Source of the DNA: Rhodospirillales bacterium
Lineage (GTDB): Bacteria > Pseudomonadota > Alphaproteobacteria > Rhodospirillales > Casp-alpha2
Reading direction: 5' to 3'
DNA: 53,649 nt
Assembly: GCA_021775095.1 (NCBI GenBank)
Contig: JAJFII010000003.1
Span: 1 to 53,649 of the forward strand
The position numbers and the translations under genes are program-made. The notes under the pieces were generated by a model, which worked only from the letters and a program-made list of their open reading frames with translations, searched no databases and had not been told where the DNA came from. Shown piece by piece: positions 1 through 8,523 of the stretch (position 1 is the first letter of the stretch; every line of letters begins with the position of its first letter).

Positions 1-304
1 TGGTTTTACTCCCTGCTGCCAACGACCGGCTGATCGGTTTGGCATTGTAAGTGGTTATCCATAAATAGGTTCTAATTCTTTTTTCCCGGTCCCGGCACCC
101 GGCAAATCAATGAAGGACTTACTACGGATCGAGGAAAGTCCCGCGGCGTTCGCCAGGCGGGTAGCCGTCGGCAGGGCCGGAAGGTCGAGACCGCGAGTTG
201 AGTGTTTCGCCTATCTGGCCGGGTTAAACATTGAATCCCTTGCCCCGCTATTTATCGAACAGCGCCGCTTGCAGCAATGACCTGGGCGGACATTTATTTG
301 TTTT
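1..304. other. Left-edge region without a recognised gene
   Basis: No convincing coding region is seen; the open frames here are shadows of the DUF3501 gene. Positions 134-141 onward contain GAGGAAAGTCC, and GGACTT at 115-120 can pair with AAGTCC at 135-140. A second small hairpin can form around 141-162 (CCCGC with GCGGG). The short motif recalls the core of RNase P RNA, but the following sequence does not support a full gene. This stretch is the 3' flank of the minus-strand operon that ends with DUF3501. Confidence 0.4.
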
Positions 305-901
305 TCAGTCGGAAAAATCTTTCGCCAGAGCGGCCCGCCCGACCGTCGACAAAATCGCCATATGACCATATTGAGGATGGGAAATTCCCAACGTGACTTG
401 AACATTCGGATCGTGAAATTTAAAAACCTGTTCCTCTGTAAAAGGAAAATGCAGAAATTGTATGGCCGACGCCTTGCCTGCCGCATTGGTCCGATCGATA
501 TCCGCTTCTGGCAGGGCGTGGATTTTATCGGCACCGTCAAAGGCGATATGGATGGTCTCTTCAACACCGCCAAGTTTTGCCAAAAAATGCCCCCGACGGA
601 CTTCGTCGTCAATTTCGAACATCAAAGTCGCAACCAGTTCCCGGCCCTTGGGGATCAAGGGATTATAAGCTTCCAGTTCGTCGGCAATCTGGTCGTCGCC
701 GCCTTTCTCGATCCATAACATTTCATGGATTTGATGGAACATGGTCTCGAAATTTTCGAAATAGAACGTCGCATCCGGACCAATCGATACCCGGCGGTCG
801 CGCTTCATGGCCGTGACCTGCCGGCGCCGCGCCGTCCGTTCGGCCCCGTAGGTCGCCATGGGTAGAATATCGGATCTGGTGATTTCTGTCTTCTGGGCCA
901 T
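305..901 (-). CDS. DUF3501 family protein
   Basis: A 198-residue soluble protein that matches my memory of the DUF3501 family: an N-terminal segment starting ITRSDILPM, then a central block containing RRVSIGPDATFYFE and MLWIEKGG. No membrane segment or signal peptide is visible and no catalytic motif is known to me. The start is an ATG preceded by AAGGAA. It lies 20 bp after the GlpC/HdrD-like Fe-S protein on the same strand, with rubrerythrin one gene further upstream. DUF3501, this Fe-S protein and rubrerythrin often occur together, which suggests a redox or peroxide-related role; the biochemical role is not established as far as I know. Confidence 0.85.
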   Translation of the reverse strand: MAQKTEITRSDILPMATYGAERTARRRQVTAMKRDRRVSIGPDATFYFENFETMFHQIHEMLWIEKGGDDQIADELEAYNPLIPKGRELVATLMFEIDDEVRRGHFLAKLGGVEETIHIAFDGADKIHALPEADIDRTNAAGKASAIQFLHFPFTEEQVFKFHDPNVQVTLGISHPQYGHMAILSTVGRAALAKDFSD

Positions 902-921
902 GATCTAACCGTTCCTTTAGT

Positions 922-2256
922 TTACAGGCCGTAAGCCAGGGCAAGCAGTTGGATGGGATGCTGAACCTGGGATACCTCGGCCGGTTTTTGGTTAATGCGT
1001 TCGATGCCCTGCAGGATATGGTCGCGCGCCAGGGGGCATTCCGAAACAACGTGGGCTGCGGCTTTTTCCGCCGCCTTGCGGGCCACGGGTTTGCCAATTT
1101 TCAAGGCCACGTCAAAATTATCCTTCATGATCCCCCAGGACCCCCCATGACCGGAACATCGCTCGATCACGTCGATCGCCGTATCCGGGATCAGGCGCAG
1201 CATTTCGGCACCTTTTTGGCCCATGTTCTGGGCCCTGGAGTGGCAGGATATATGAATGCTGACGCCGCCTTGCAAAGGTTTTAACCCCTCTGCCATGCCT
1301 TCTTTTTTGCCCATATCAACGATGTATTCGGTAATATCATAAGTCGCTTTACTCAAAGTGATGACATCGGCATTTTCCGGCACGATCAATGGCCACTCGA
1401 ATTTCAGCATCAGGGCACAGGACGGGACCACGGCAATGACGTCGTAACCCTTTTCAATCCACGGTTTAAGCGCGCCGGCAACGACCGATGCGTTTGCCGC
1501 AACGCCTGCGATATCGCCCTGTTCGAGCTGTGGCATGCCACAACAACTTGGATACACGACTTCCGTCTCCACACCATTTTTCGCCAGGACGGCGCGGGCG
1601 GAAACCGCAATATCGGGATTGTTGTAATTGGAGAAACAAGTGGCATAGAGCACGGCCTTGCGGCCAAATGCCGGGCCCTGCGGGTTGACCTCAGGTGCTG
1701 TACCGGCGCGGCTGGTAAAGGGTTTTGATGTAAATTTGGGCAGTGACGCGTCTTTGTGAATGCCCAAAACCGATTGCATGATCGGTCGTGTAAGACCGTT
1801 GCCGGTTTTCGTTGCCCAATTGGCGATGGGCGCCACCGGTGCCGCAAGTTTGCCGTTGCGATCGGTTTTTGTGAGCTGTTTTTCAGCGAAGGGAACACCC
1901 TTATCCCTGGCTTCGGCGGCGCGTGCCCGAAGCATTAAATGGGGGAAATCCAAATCAAATTCATGCGGAGGCACGTAGGGGCACTTGGTCATGAAACACA
2001 TATCACAGAGCGTGCAGGCATCGATGACGGGCGCAAAATCCGCCGATTTCACCGTATCCAGCTCACCGGATTCCGCCCCATCAATCAGGTCAAACAGGCG
2101 CGGAAAACTGTCACAAAGATTAAAACATCGACGGCAGCCATGGCAGATGTCGAAAACCCGGCGCAGTTCCGCATCGAGTTTATCTGCGTTATAAAAATCA
2201 TCGTCACGCCAGGCAATGGGATGGCGGGTCGGGGCTTCAAGGCTACCTTCACTCAT
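922..2256 (-). CDS. GlpC/heterodisulfide reductase-like Fe-S oxidoreductase
   Basis: A 444-residue protein with two N-terminal ferredoxin-type clusters: C38, C41, C44, C48 (CHGCRRCFNLC) and C81, C84, C87, C92 (CTLCDMCFMTKC). The C-terminal half carries CCG-type cluster segments, one intact (SCCGMP) and one modified (ISCHSRAQN followed by CSGHGGSWG). This layout is that of GlpC and HdrD subunits, which pass electrons between a flavoenzyme and quinone or another carrier. There is no GlpA/GlpB partner nearby; the neighbours are rubrerythrin and DUF3501. I infer an electron-transfer subunit for rubrerythrin-linked peroxide reduction, but partner and donor are unknown. The ATG lies only about 30 bp after a strong terminator on the same strand. 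Confidence 0.85.
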   Translation of the reverse strand: MSEGSLEAPTRHPIAWRDDDFYNADKLDAELRRVFDICHGCRRCFNLCDSFPRLFDLIDGAESGELDTVKSADFAPVIDACTLCDMCFMTKCPYVPPHEFDLDFPHLMLRARAAEARDKGVPFAEKQLTKTDRNGKLAAPVAPIANWATKTGNGLTRPIMQSVLGIHKDASLPKFTSKPFTSRAGTAPEVNPQGPAFGRKAVLYATCFSNYNNPDIAVSARAVLAKNGVETEVVYPSCCGMPQLEQGDIAGVAANASVVAGALKPWIEKGYDVIAVVPSCALMLKFEWPLIVPENADVITLSKATYDITEYIVDMGKKEGMAEGLKPLQGGVSIHISCHSRAQNMGQKGAEMLRLIPDTAIDVIERCSGHGGSWGIMKDNFDVALKIGKPVARKAAEKAAAHVVSECPLARDHILQGIERINQKPAEVSQVQHPIQLLALAYGL

Positions 2257-2285
2257 TTGATATACATTTCTTCAGGCCATTTAAC

Positions 2286-2317
2286 AAAAAACGGGGGTAC
2301 CCGTGAAGGTCCCCCCG
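2286..2317 (-). terminator. Rho-independent terminator after rubrerythrin
   Basis: On the minus strand a GC-rich stem (CGGGGG pairing with CCCCCG, with an inner ACC/GGT pairing) spans 2292-2317 and is followed by a run of six T at 2286-2291. It follows the rubrerythrin gene and ends about 30 bp before the start codon of the Fe-S gene on the same strand. It probably limits read-through into the two downstream genes rather than ending an unrelated unit. Confidence 0.8.
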
Positions 2318-2354
2318 CTGATCACTGACAATCCACACGAGATGGATCTGTTTT

Positions 2355-2408
2355 GTCAATCCGCAGGGATTGCCGCAATCCGTCAATCGAGAGGGATTGC
2401 TTCAATCC
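2355..2408. repeat. 27-bp imperfect tandem duplication behind rubrerythrin
   Basis: Two adjacent 27-base units, 2355-2381 and 2382-2408, agree at 22 of 27 positions by eye. Both start GTCAATC, share AGGGATTGC in the middle and end CAATCC. The array abuts the rubrerythrin stop codon (2410-2412) and lies before its terminator. Because each unit has both CAATCC and GGATTG, it can form small hairpins in the transcript. Confidence 0.75.
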
Positions 2409-2409
2409 A

Positions 2410-2829
2410 TCAATCCAATGTGTCCAAAGCTTTTTGGAACCGACCGGCATGTGACTTTTCGGCCTTCGCCAGGGTCTCAAACCAATCGGCAATTTCATCG
2501 AACCCTTCATCGCGGGCTGATTTGGCCATACCAGGGTACATATCCGTATATTCGTGGGTTTCGCCGGCAATTGCCGCCTTCAAATTCAAATCCGTTGCGC
2601 CAATGGGCTCGCCGGTGGCAGGATCGCCGGTCTCTTCCAAAAACTCCAAATGACCGTGCGCGTGTCCGGTTTCCCCTTCGGCGGTGGAACGAAAAACAAC
2701 GGCAACATCATTGTAACCCTCGATATCGGCTTTTTGTGCGAAATACAGGTAACGACGGTTGGCTTGTGATTCTCCAGAAAATGCGTCTTTAAGATTCTGT
2801 TCGGTCTGAGTTCCTTTTAGTGCAGGCAT
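2410..2829 (-). CDS. Rubrerythrin (short form)
   Basis: A 139-residue ferritin-like diiron protein that reduces hydrogen peroxide in the cytoplasm. Likely ligands: E20 ([16 protein letters not shown]), E53 and H56 (EGETGH), E90 and E93 (GETHEY), E124 and H127 (EKSH). There is no C-terminal rubredoxin domain (no CxxC pair), so electrons must come from a separate partner. The start is the ATG at 2829 because GGGAGGG lies just upstream and family members begin MP.LKGT; a longer frame to 2967 exists but its extra 46 residues look non-coding. It lies downstream of irr, and upstream of an Fe-S electron carrier and DUF3501, which fits an iron/oxidative-stress unit. Confidence 0.93.
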   Translation of the reverse strand: MPALKGTQTEQNLKDAFSGESQANRRYLYFAQKADIEGYNDVAVVFRSTAEGETGHAHGHLEFLEETGDPATGEPIGATDLNLKAAIAGETHEYTDMYPGMAKSARDEGFDEIADWFETLAKAEKSHAGRFQKALDTLD

Positions 2830-2892
2830 AATACCCTCCCTTGTTGGTGTTAAAATCCGAAAATATATACATACCGGTCTCGACAGTCTGTC

Positions 2893-2912
2893 CGGCAATA
2901 GGTTGATTGCCG
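2893..2912. promoter_or_regulatory. Inverted repeat upstream of rubrerythrin
   Basis: A perfect 7-bp inverted repeat, CGGCAAT-6 nt-ATTGCCG, lies 64-83 bp upstream of the rubrerythrin start codon. On the minus strand a TATATATT-rich element follows it (about 2861-2870), which could be a -10 region. The arrangement suggests an operator, but I cannot name the regulator and it does not match the Irr box. Confidence 0.35.
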
Positions 2913-3088
2913 AAAATGCTTTAACTCGTTGATATTGCAGCAAAGCCAAGTTCGCGAATGAACCCATTCACACTGGTTTTACCTTAGGAACGATCCGATG
3001 TTATAAACAGTCCGACCCCCATATCAGCAGATAGAATATGGAATTTCAGCAGCCAGAAGTCAATATATTTATATTGTTCTAATAAACC

Positions 3089-3118
3089 AAATAAGTATTT
3101 GATATTAAATACTTATTT
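3089..3118. terminator. AT-rich perfect inverted repeat at the irr stop
   Basis: An 11-bp perfect inverted repeat, AAATAAGTATT-8 nt-AATACTTATTT, overlaps the irr stop codon on the minus strand. It could form a weak stem-loop ending the irr message or act as a protein-binding palindrome upstream of rubrerythrin. The stem has almost no GC pairs and no clear following T-run, so terminator function is uncertain. Confidence 0.4.
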
Positions 3119-3536
3119 AAGAAACACGTACAATCACGTCGACGCGTTTGATTTCCGTACCCGCGGGTGGGCAGGGGAGAGCGGATAAGACCACCTGATC
3201 GGCAGCAATATCTTCCAATCGATTTATTTTTTCATAATAAAAATGATGGTGATCGGACGTATTGGTGTCGAAATAACTGCGATGGGGGTCGACGACGATT
3301 TCGCGCAGCAAGCCAGCTTGCGTAAACTGGTTGAGGGTATTGTACACCGTGGCCAGAGAAACCCGGATTTTTGACTGGAGGGCTTCCTGGTGCAACATTT
3401 CCGCCGTCACGTGGCGGTCACCGGTTTCAAATAACAATCGGCCAAGGGCGATGCGTTGTCGCGTTGGCCGGAGACCGGCTGTACGCAGTTGTGCAATAAT
3501 GGTGCTGAACGGACGAAGCGTTGTCTGGGGAGCCAT
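3117..3536 (-). CDS. irr: Fur-family iron response regulator Irr
   Basis: A 139-residue winged-helix regulator of the Irr branch of Fur proteins. Diagnostic blocks are GLRPTRQRIALGRLLF (21-36), SLATVYNTLNQF (60-71) and the DHHHFY heme/metal motif with H96-H98. The zinc CxxC pairs of classical Fur are absent. In alphaproteobacteria Irr responds to heme/iron status and controls heme, iron-sulfur and iron-storage genes. I chose the ATG at 3536; a longer frame begins with TTG at 3566. It is encoded downstream of fabA-fabB-fabI on the same strand and upstream of rubrerythrin; an irr-fab neighbourhood is common in alphaproteobacteria. Confidence 0.92.
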   Translation of the reverse strand: MAPQTTLRPFSTIIAQLRTAGLRPTRQRIALGRLLFETGDRHVTAEMLHQEALQSKIRVSLATVYNTLNQFTQAGLLREIVVDPHRSYFDTNTSDHHHFYYEKINRLEDIAADQVVLSALPCPPAGTEIKRVDVIVRVS

Positions 3537-3579
3537 ATTCTGATCCGAGCCTATCGTACAAATCAAATAAGGAAAAAAT

Positions 3580-3595
3580 CCTGAATTATTCTAGG
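3580..3595. promoter_or_regulatory. Possible Irr box-like palindrome upstream of irr
   Basis: CCTGAATTATTCTAGG lies about 45-60 bp upstream of the chosen irr start. The right arm ATTCTA resembles the iron-control element half site (consensus of the form TTTAGAA..TTCTAAA), and the left arm is its imperfect complement with one base missing. It may be an autoregulatory site. The match is partial and was found by eye. Confidence 0.25.
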
Positions 3596-3650
3596 GTAGA
3601 TATATCCATATGGAAAGTATGGAAAAAGCGTTTTCGCCGGTCCACCGAAT

Positions 3651-4472
3651 TTAAGTGCGATCGTGTGGCATTCCTATGGTACTGAACCCGCTGTCCACAT
3701 AATGCACTTCGCCCGTTACACTGCGTGAGAGATCCGAAAGTAAATAGAGGGCGGATCCGCCGATATCTTCAAGTTCCAGGGGTCGCTTCAACGGCGCTGT
3801 ATCCTGGCAATACCGCAATATGTCGCGGGCTCCACCGATGGCGCTGCCCGCCAGTGTTCGCATGGGACCGGCGGAAATGGCATTAACCCGGACGTCCTGC
3901 CTGCCCAGGTCGGCGGCCAGATAACGCACACTGGCTTCCAGAGCCGCCTTGGCAACACCCATGACGTTATAATTCGGCATCACCCGTTCTGCCCCGGAAA
4001 AACTCAGACTAATCATACTGCCGCCCCCAAGCATCAATGGCTGAGCACAACGGGCGACGGCGGTAAATGAATAACAGCTGATATCCATGGTCCGTAAAAA
4101 ATTTTTCCGGGTGGTATTCAGATACTTGCCCTTGAGTTCTTCTTTGTCCGAATAGGCGATTGCGTGGACGACAAAATCGAGCTGGTCCCAGCGGCTGCCA
4201 ATTTGCTCGAAGACCCGTTCGACACTGCTTTCATCTTCCACGTCGCAATCGATCACCATATCTGAACCAACGGATTCAGCCAACGGAATGACCCGTTTTC
4301 CAAGCGATTCCCCCTGGTAGGTAAAGGCCAGCTCGGCACCGTGTTTACGGAGCACCTCGGCAATGCCCCAGGCAATGGAGCGGTTGTTGGCAACACCCAT
4401 AACCAACCCTTTTTTGCCGGCCATCAAGGGAGTTGGGATCGCTGGGTTTAACAGCGGTGAAGATTGGTCCAT
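3651..4472 (-). CDS. fabI: Enoyl-[acyl-carrier-protein] reductase FabI
   Basis: A 273-residue SDR-fold enzyme that reduces the trans-2-enoyl group on ACP with NAD(P)H, the last step of each fatty acid elongation cycle. The nucleotide-binding segment MGVANNRSIAWG is at 25-36 and the catalytic Y168-x6-K175 is in NYNVMGVAK. The position of the accessory tyrosine (Y146 in E. coli) appears to be Phe (LSFSGAERVMPNY). The ATG at 4472 is used; an upstream TTG at 4481 and a GTG are also in frame, and AGGAC precedes them. It follows fabB by about 35 bp on the same strand. Confidence 0.95.
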   Translation of the reverse strand: MDQSSPLLNPAIPTPLMAGKKGLVMGVANNRSIAWGIAEVLRKHGAELAFTYQGESLGKRVIPLAESVGSDMVIDCDVEDESSVERVFEQIGSRWDQLDFVVHAIAYSDKEELKGKYLNTTRKNFLRTMDISCYSFTAVARCAQPLMLGGGSMISLSFSGAERVMPNYNVMGVAKAALEASVRYLAADLGRQDVRVNAISAGPMRTLAGSAIGGARDILRYCQDTAPLKRPLELEDIGGSALYLLSDLSRSVTGEVHYVDSGFSTIGMPHDRT

Positions 4473-4507
4473 CACAAACAACGTCCTAAAGTCAAGAATT
4501 CGGGTCC

Positions 4508-5731
4508 CTAGGCATTAAAACGCGAGAACGCAAGTGTCGCATTGGTTCCGCCAAAGCCAAAACTATTTGACATTACACAGTTTAACTCAACACCGTCCTG
4601 GCGTTTTGTCACTAACGGCAGATCACCGACAAAGGGGTCAACATCGTCGATGTTGGCGGACGCACAGATAAAGTTATTTTGCATCATCAACAAGGAATAT
4701 ATGGATTCCTGCACTCCCGTCGCTCCCAGAGAATGACCGGTCAGGGACTTGGTCGAACTGAACGAGGGAATTTGTTTATGGGATTGAAAAACTTCTTTCA
4801 TGGCTTCCAGTTCCTTGGTGTCGCCAATCGGCGTGGACGTACCATGGGTGTTGATATAGTCAACAGGACGATCAAGGTTTTTCATGGCCATCTGCATGCA
4901 CCGCACGGCACCTTCACCCGATGGCTGAACCATGTCTGCGCCATCCGATGTGGCCCCATATCCGGTCAGTTCGCCGTAAATTTTGGCCCCCCGCGCCTGC
5001 GCATGGGAAAGTTCTTCCAAAACCAAAACGCCGGCACCTCCGGCAATGACAAAACCGTCCCGATTGGCGTCATAGGCGCGCGACGCGCGGGCCGGTGTGT
5101 CGTTATAACCGCTGCTCAGGGCCGGCATGGCGTCAAACAAAACCGACAGGCTCCAATGCAGTTCTTCGCCACCGCCGGCGAAAACCACATCCGCCTTGTC
5201 CAATTGGATCAATTCAGATGCGTTGCCAATACAATGGGCGCTGGTCGAACAGGCGGAACCGATGGAATAACTAAGTCCTTTGATTTCAAAGGCCGTTGAA
5301 AGGGTCGCCGAATTTGTCGATGTCATGGCCTTGGGAACAACAAAGGGGCCGACTTTTTTCGGCCCCTTTTGACGGGCATTATCAGCCGCCAGAACCTGCG
5401 CCGAAGTCGACGGCCCACCAGAGCCCATGATCATTGCTGTGCGCACATTGGACACATCCGATTTTTCCATACCGGAATCGTCAATGGCATCCTGCATGGC
5501 CACATAATTATAAGCCGCACCATCGCCCATGAACCGCCGCCAGCGACGATCCACAAGTTTGGCCAGGTCGATTTCAGGTTTGCCATAGACATGGCTGCGA
5601 AATCCCATTTCCTTGTATTCTTCGGAAAACGTAATGCCTGAGCGGCCCTCACGCAGTGAGGTTAGGACATCCTCTTTATTGTTTCCAATACAAGATACAA
5701 TGCCCATCCCCGTAACAACTACACGTCTCAT
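4508..5731 (-). CDS. fabB: 3-oxoacyl-[acyl-carrier-protein] synthase I (FabB)
   Basis: A 407-residue condensing enzyme. The catalytic triad is visible as C161 ([10 protein letters not shown]), H296 (NTHGTSTP) and H333 (TGHSLGATG), and GFGGTNAT lies near the C terminus. Its pairing with FabA makes it the KAS I needed for anaerobic-type unsaturated fatty acid synthesis rather than FabF. The ATG has GAGGG just upstream. It sits 15 bp after fabA and before fabI, so the three genes are likely one operon. Confidence 0.95.
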   Translation of the reverse strand: MRRVVVTGMGIVSCIGNNKEDVLTSLREGRSGITFSEEYKEMGFRSHVYGKPEIDLAKLVDRRWRRFMGDGAAYNYVAMQDAIDDSGMEKSDVSNVRTAMIMGSGGPSTSAQVLAADNARQKGPKKVGPFVVPKAMTSTNSATLSTAFEIKGLSYSIGSACSTSAHCIGNASELIQLDKADVVFAGGGEELHWSLSVLFDAMPALSSGYNDTPARASRAYDANRDGFVIAGGAGVLVLEELSHAQARGAKIYGELTGYGATSDGADMVQPSGEGAVRCMQMAMKNLDRPVDYINTHGTSTPIGDTKELEAMKEVFQSHKQIPSFSSTKSLTGHSLGATGVQESIYSLLMMQNNFICASANIDDVDPFVGDLPLVTKRQDGVELNCVMSNSFGFGGTNATLAFSRFNA

Positions 5732-5746
5732 TTGACCCTCTTAATA

Positions 5747-6277
5747 TCAATTTTCGCCGGTAAACAAAGTCACCCGCATGCCCTCGGATTCATAGGCCAG
5801 TTCGCCATCGACCAGCATCTGACCGTCGGCAAACCCCAAAGTGATTTGCCGGTTCATGACCCGTTTCATATGGACCTTATATGTTACCAATTTTGCAGTT
5901 GGCTGCACTGTACCGGTAAATTTTACGTTACCAACGCCCAGGGCGCGACCGGCCCCCGGGGCGCCGGTCCAGCCTAAGAAAAAACCGGTAAGCTGCCACA
6001 AGGCGTCAAGCCCCAGACAGCCTGGCATCACCGGGTCGCCCTGGAAATGACAATCAAAAAACCACAGGTCCGGTTTAATATCAAATTCGGCCTCGACGTA
6101 ACCTTTGCCGTAGGAGCCACCGTCTTCGGTAATCGATGTGATCCGATCAAACATTAACATGGGAGGAAGCGGTAACTGCGCATTTCCCGGGCCAAAAAGC
6201 TCGCCGCGCCCGCACGAAAGAATCTCTTCGTAATTAAAACTGTTTTTGCCGCTCAAAATCGTACCAGCCTTGTCCAC
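5747..6277 (-). CDS. fabA: 3-hydroxydecanoyl-ACP dehydratase/isomerase FabA
   Basis: A 176-residue hot-dog fold enzyme that dehydrates 3-hydroxydecanoyl-ACP and isomerises the product to the cis-3 form, the branch point to unsaturated fatty acids. Active-site H77 lies in [14 protein letters not shown] and D91 in LGLDALWQL; the family signature [19 protein letters not shown] is present at 23-41. The first in-frame start is GTG at 6277, directly after an in-frame stop, and no strong Shine-Dalgarno sequence is visible; a TTG at codon 8 is an alternative. It is the first gene of fabA-fabB-fabI. Confidence 0.95.
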   Translation of the reverse strand: MDKAGTILSGKNSFNYEEILSCGRGELFGPGNAQLPLPPMLMFDRITSITEDGGSYGKGYVEAEFDIKPDLWFFDCHFQGDPVMPGCLGLDALWQLTGFFLGWTGAPGAGRALGVGNVKFTGTVQPTAKLVTYKVHMKRVMNRQITLGFADGQMLVDGELAYESEGMRVTLFTGEN

Positions 6278-6408
6278 ATTACAGGTTTACATAAATCGTA
6301 TATAACCCAGCATATCACGAAACCCCAGACTTCTTTCAGTGTTTTACCGATTTCCCGCGTCCGACCTCCAGGGCTTCGGATGTGCGCCTTTTGCCCGTCC
6401 AAACGCCG

Positions 6409-7170
6409 TTAAATGGAACCCGCTTCAACCATGTAATTGTTTGCTGTACACATGGCGGCGTCGTCGGATGCCAGAAAAAGCACCATTCGTGCCAGATATA
6501 CGGGATCGATCAAATCGGGCAGACACTGACGCTCCAGGTGTTTCTCCAGCGCCGACGGCGATGCCCAAAGTTCCTTTTGCCGGGCCGTCATCACCCAACC
6601 GGGAACAACCGTATTCACCCGGATGCGATGCCCCCCCAGGTCACGGGCGAATGATCGTGTCATGCCGTGAACAGCCGCTTTTGCGGTGGTATAAACCGGC
6701 ATCCCGCCTGAACATTCCCACCAGGAATTGGAGCCAAAGTTAATTATCGACCCCTTGCCCGCATCAATCATATCCGGTGCCACGGTCTGGATCGCAAAAA
6801 ACATGTGGCGCAGGTTGGTTGCGATGCGTTCTTCATAATATTCGGGGGTCACATCCTGCCAGCCGTGCCGGTCATCACGGGCCGCGTTATTAACCAATAC
6901 CGCGGCCGCGCCAAGGGTTGATTTGAGATTACCGAACGCCTTCTTCAGACCGTCGATATCGCGCAAATCGCAGGTTTCGAACTGCACAGTGGTGTTGTTT
7001 TCAGCCAATTCCCGGGCCAGTTTTTGGCCGCCCTCGGCATCGATATCGACGTAGCCAACTTTCGATCCCTGCGCCGCAAAGGCCCGGACCATTTGTTCAC
7101 CGATTCCAGATGCGCCCCCCGTAATATAAACCACCGCTCCCTGTAAACTTGGGTAATGGGCAAAAGTCAT
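6409..7170 (-). CDS. SDR family NAD(P)-dependent dehydrogenase (sugar dehydrogenase-like)
   Basis: A 253-residue classical short-chain dehydrogenase. It shows TGGASGIGE at 18-26, NNAA at 94-97, the structural Asn N119, a catalytic Ser near 147-149, and Y160-x3-K164 (YTTAK). The motifs DDRHGW, NLRHMFFA and a C-terminal FLASDDAAMCTANNY resemble Caulobacter-type D-xylose dehydrogenase, so the substrate may be an aldose. That is by similarity only. The ATG at 7170 follows AGGAGTG; the frame is open further upstream to 7323 but that part is implausible. It is downstream of the cyclase gene on the same strand. Confidence 0.82.
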   Translation of the reverse strand: MTFAHYPSLQGAVVYITGGASGIGEQMVRAFAAQGSKVGYVDIDAEGGQKLARELAENNTTVQFETCDLRDIDGLKKAFGNLKSTLGAAAVLVNNAARDDRHGWQDVTPEYYEERIATNLRHMFFAIQTVAPDMIDAGKGSIINFGSNSWWECSGGMPVYTTAKAAVHGMTRSFARDLGGHRIRVNTVVPGWVMTARQKELWASPSALEKHLERQCLPDLIDPVYLARMVLFLASDDAAMCTANNYMVEAGSI

Positions 7171-7244
7171 AACATCACTCCTCTTGGTTATTTGCTTCAA
7201 ATCACTAAAAATCGCTTCCTTTCGACGGAATTTCCTGCGCTTTT

Positions 7245-8465
7245 TTAGGGCGCGTCCGGCAAAGTGCAAACCTGCATCATGTCGCTCACTCCGGCAACCC
7301 GCTGCGGGCCCAGGTCGCGCCATGCGAGCGGCAGCAGATCGGCAAATTTCTTTGACACCAGAATCCTCTGTCCCAATTCCTTGGTCAAACCCTCCAGGCG
7401 CGCCACTTCGTTGGCGGCCGGGCCAATAACCGAAAATTCCACACGTTCCGGTACCCCTATGTTACCAAACATTAAATTTCCCGTATGCAGGCCAAGACCA
7501 AAATCGATGGGCGCTTCGCCGTCGGTCAGGCGCTGTTTATTGACATCCGCCAGACGCCGTTCGGCATCCCGTGCCGCCGCCACGGCAACCCGCGCGGCGC
7601 GACTGTATCCATCGACACCATCCACATGAAAGATCGCCAGCACGGCATCGCCAATAAACCGCAGCACCTCGCCGCCATGGTCAAGAACCGAACCGGCCGT
7701 GCATTGGAAGTAACGATTGAGAATATCCAGAAACACCTGGTTTGCCAGACGATCCGCCAAGCCCGTTGAATTGCGCAAATCGCAATACCAAATGACGGCC
7801 GGTATGATTTCACCGTCTCCCAGCTTTATGTGGCCATCGAGCACTCGCTGTCCGGCAGCGGCACCCAAATAGGCGGAGACGACATTCGTCGCCGTTTGTT
7901 CGCGGCGATGTAATTTTGCGACCACGCCAAACCGTTTTCCCAGCCTCCGCAGCGTATGGATCTGTTTTTCGCTAAACCCACCCGCATGATCCGTGGTCCA
8001 AGACAAGACACAGGCATCCTGGCGGCGGCGTGCCTGCTCGGCCGGGCCGAACATGACAAATTGTGCATAATAGGCTGTCGCGCCCCGCGCCCGCAGGGCC
8101 TTGAGCATGGGGAAATCCTGCCAGGTGCCTGCCGTTCGCAAATCATAGAGGGCGTCGAGACAATTGGTAAGCAGCATATGGTGAAGCGGACTTTCCTTCC
8201 AATCGGCACCGTCATCCTCATCGGGTTTTAACCGGATGACGTCCTGCCGGCCGCCGGGTTCCCAGGTGGCGGTTGTCGCGACAAACATCGGGTGCAATGC
8301 CCGCGTCGCCAAAAACCCGCGCATCAACGGAATTCCGGCATCGGACAAGCGCTCACAAAAAGCCATAAACTGGGCTTCCAGATTAATTTCGCCAAGCGCG
8401 CCATCGATTAACCAATCGCTGATTTCCAGAAAGGTCCTGTCAAAACGCCCGCTCTCTTTGCTCAT
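7245..8465 (-). CDS. Class III adenylate/guanylate cyclase
   Basis: A 406-residue protein with a C-terminal class III nucleotide cyclase domain (about 220-390). Metal-binding aspartates are D229 (IWYCDLRNST) and D273 (LRFIGDAVLAIF), and a purine/transition-state segment reads VIGPAANEVARLE. The N-terminal 200 residues are a sensory region without a recognised domain or membrane span. I expect cAMP production, but the purine specificity cannot be read with confidence. The ATG at 8465 is chosen because the longer frame to 8669 overlaps lpxL coding sequence. It sits about 60 bp after lpxL on the same strand. Confidence 0.85.
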   Translation of the reverse strand: MSKESGRFDRTFLEISDWLIDGALGEINLEAQFMAFCERLSDAGIPLMRGFLATRALHPMFVATTATWEPGGRQDVIRLKPDEDDGADWKESPLHHMLLTNCLDALYDLRTAGTWQDFPMLKALRARGATAYYAQFVMFGPAEQARRRQDACVLSWTTDHAGGFSEKQIHTLRRLGKRFGVVAKLHRREQTATNVVSAYLGAAAGQRVLDGHIKLGDGEIIPAVIWYCDLRNSTGLADRLANQVFLDILNRYFQCTAGSVLDHGGEVLRFIGDAVLAIFHVDGVDGYSRAARVAVAAARDAERRLADVNKQRLTDGEAPIDFGLGLHTGNLMFGNIGVPERVEFSVIGPAANEVARLEGLTKELGQRILVSKKFADLLPLAWRDLGPQRVAGVSDMMQVCTLPDAP

Positions 8466-8523
8466 GGTTATCTCGTCATCTCTTCTCTGGTCCTGTGGAA
8501 CAGTTGCCTGGCATGTGGACCCC

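Noticed and set aside
2322-2570. 82-codon frame with repeated IDGLKQSL-type residues
   Set aside because: It is another frame over the rubrerythrin 3' end; the residue repeat only reflects the 27-bp DNA duplication.
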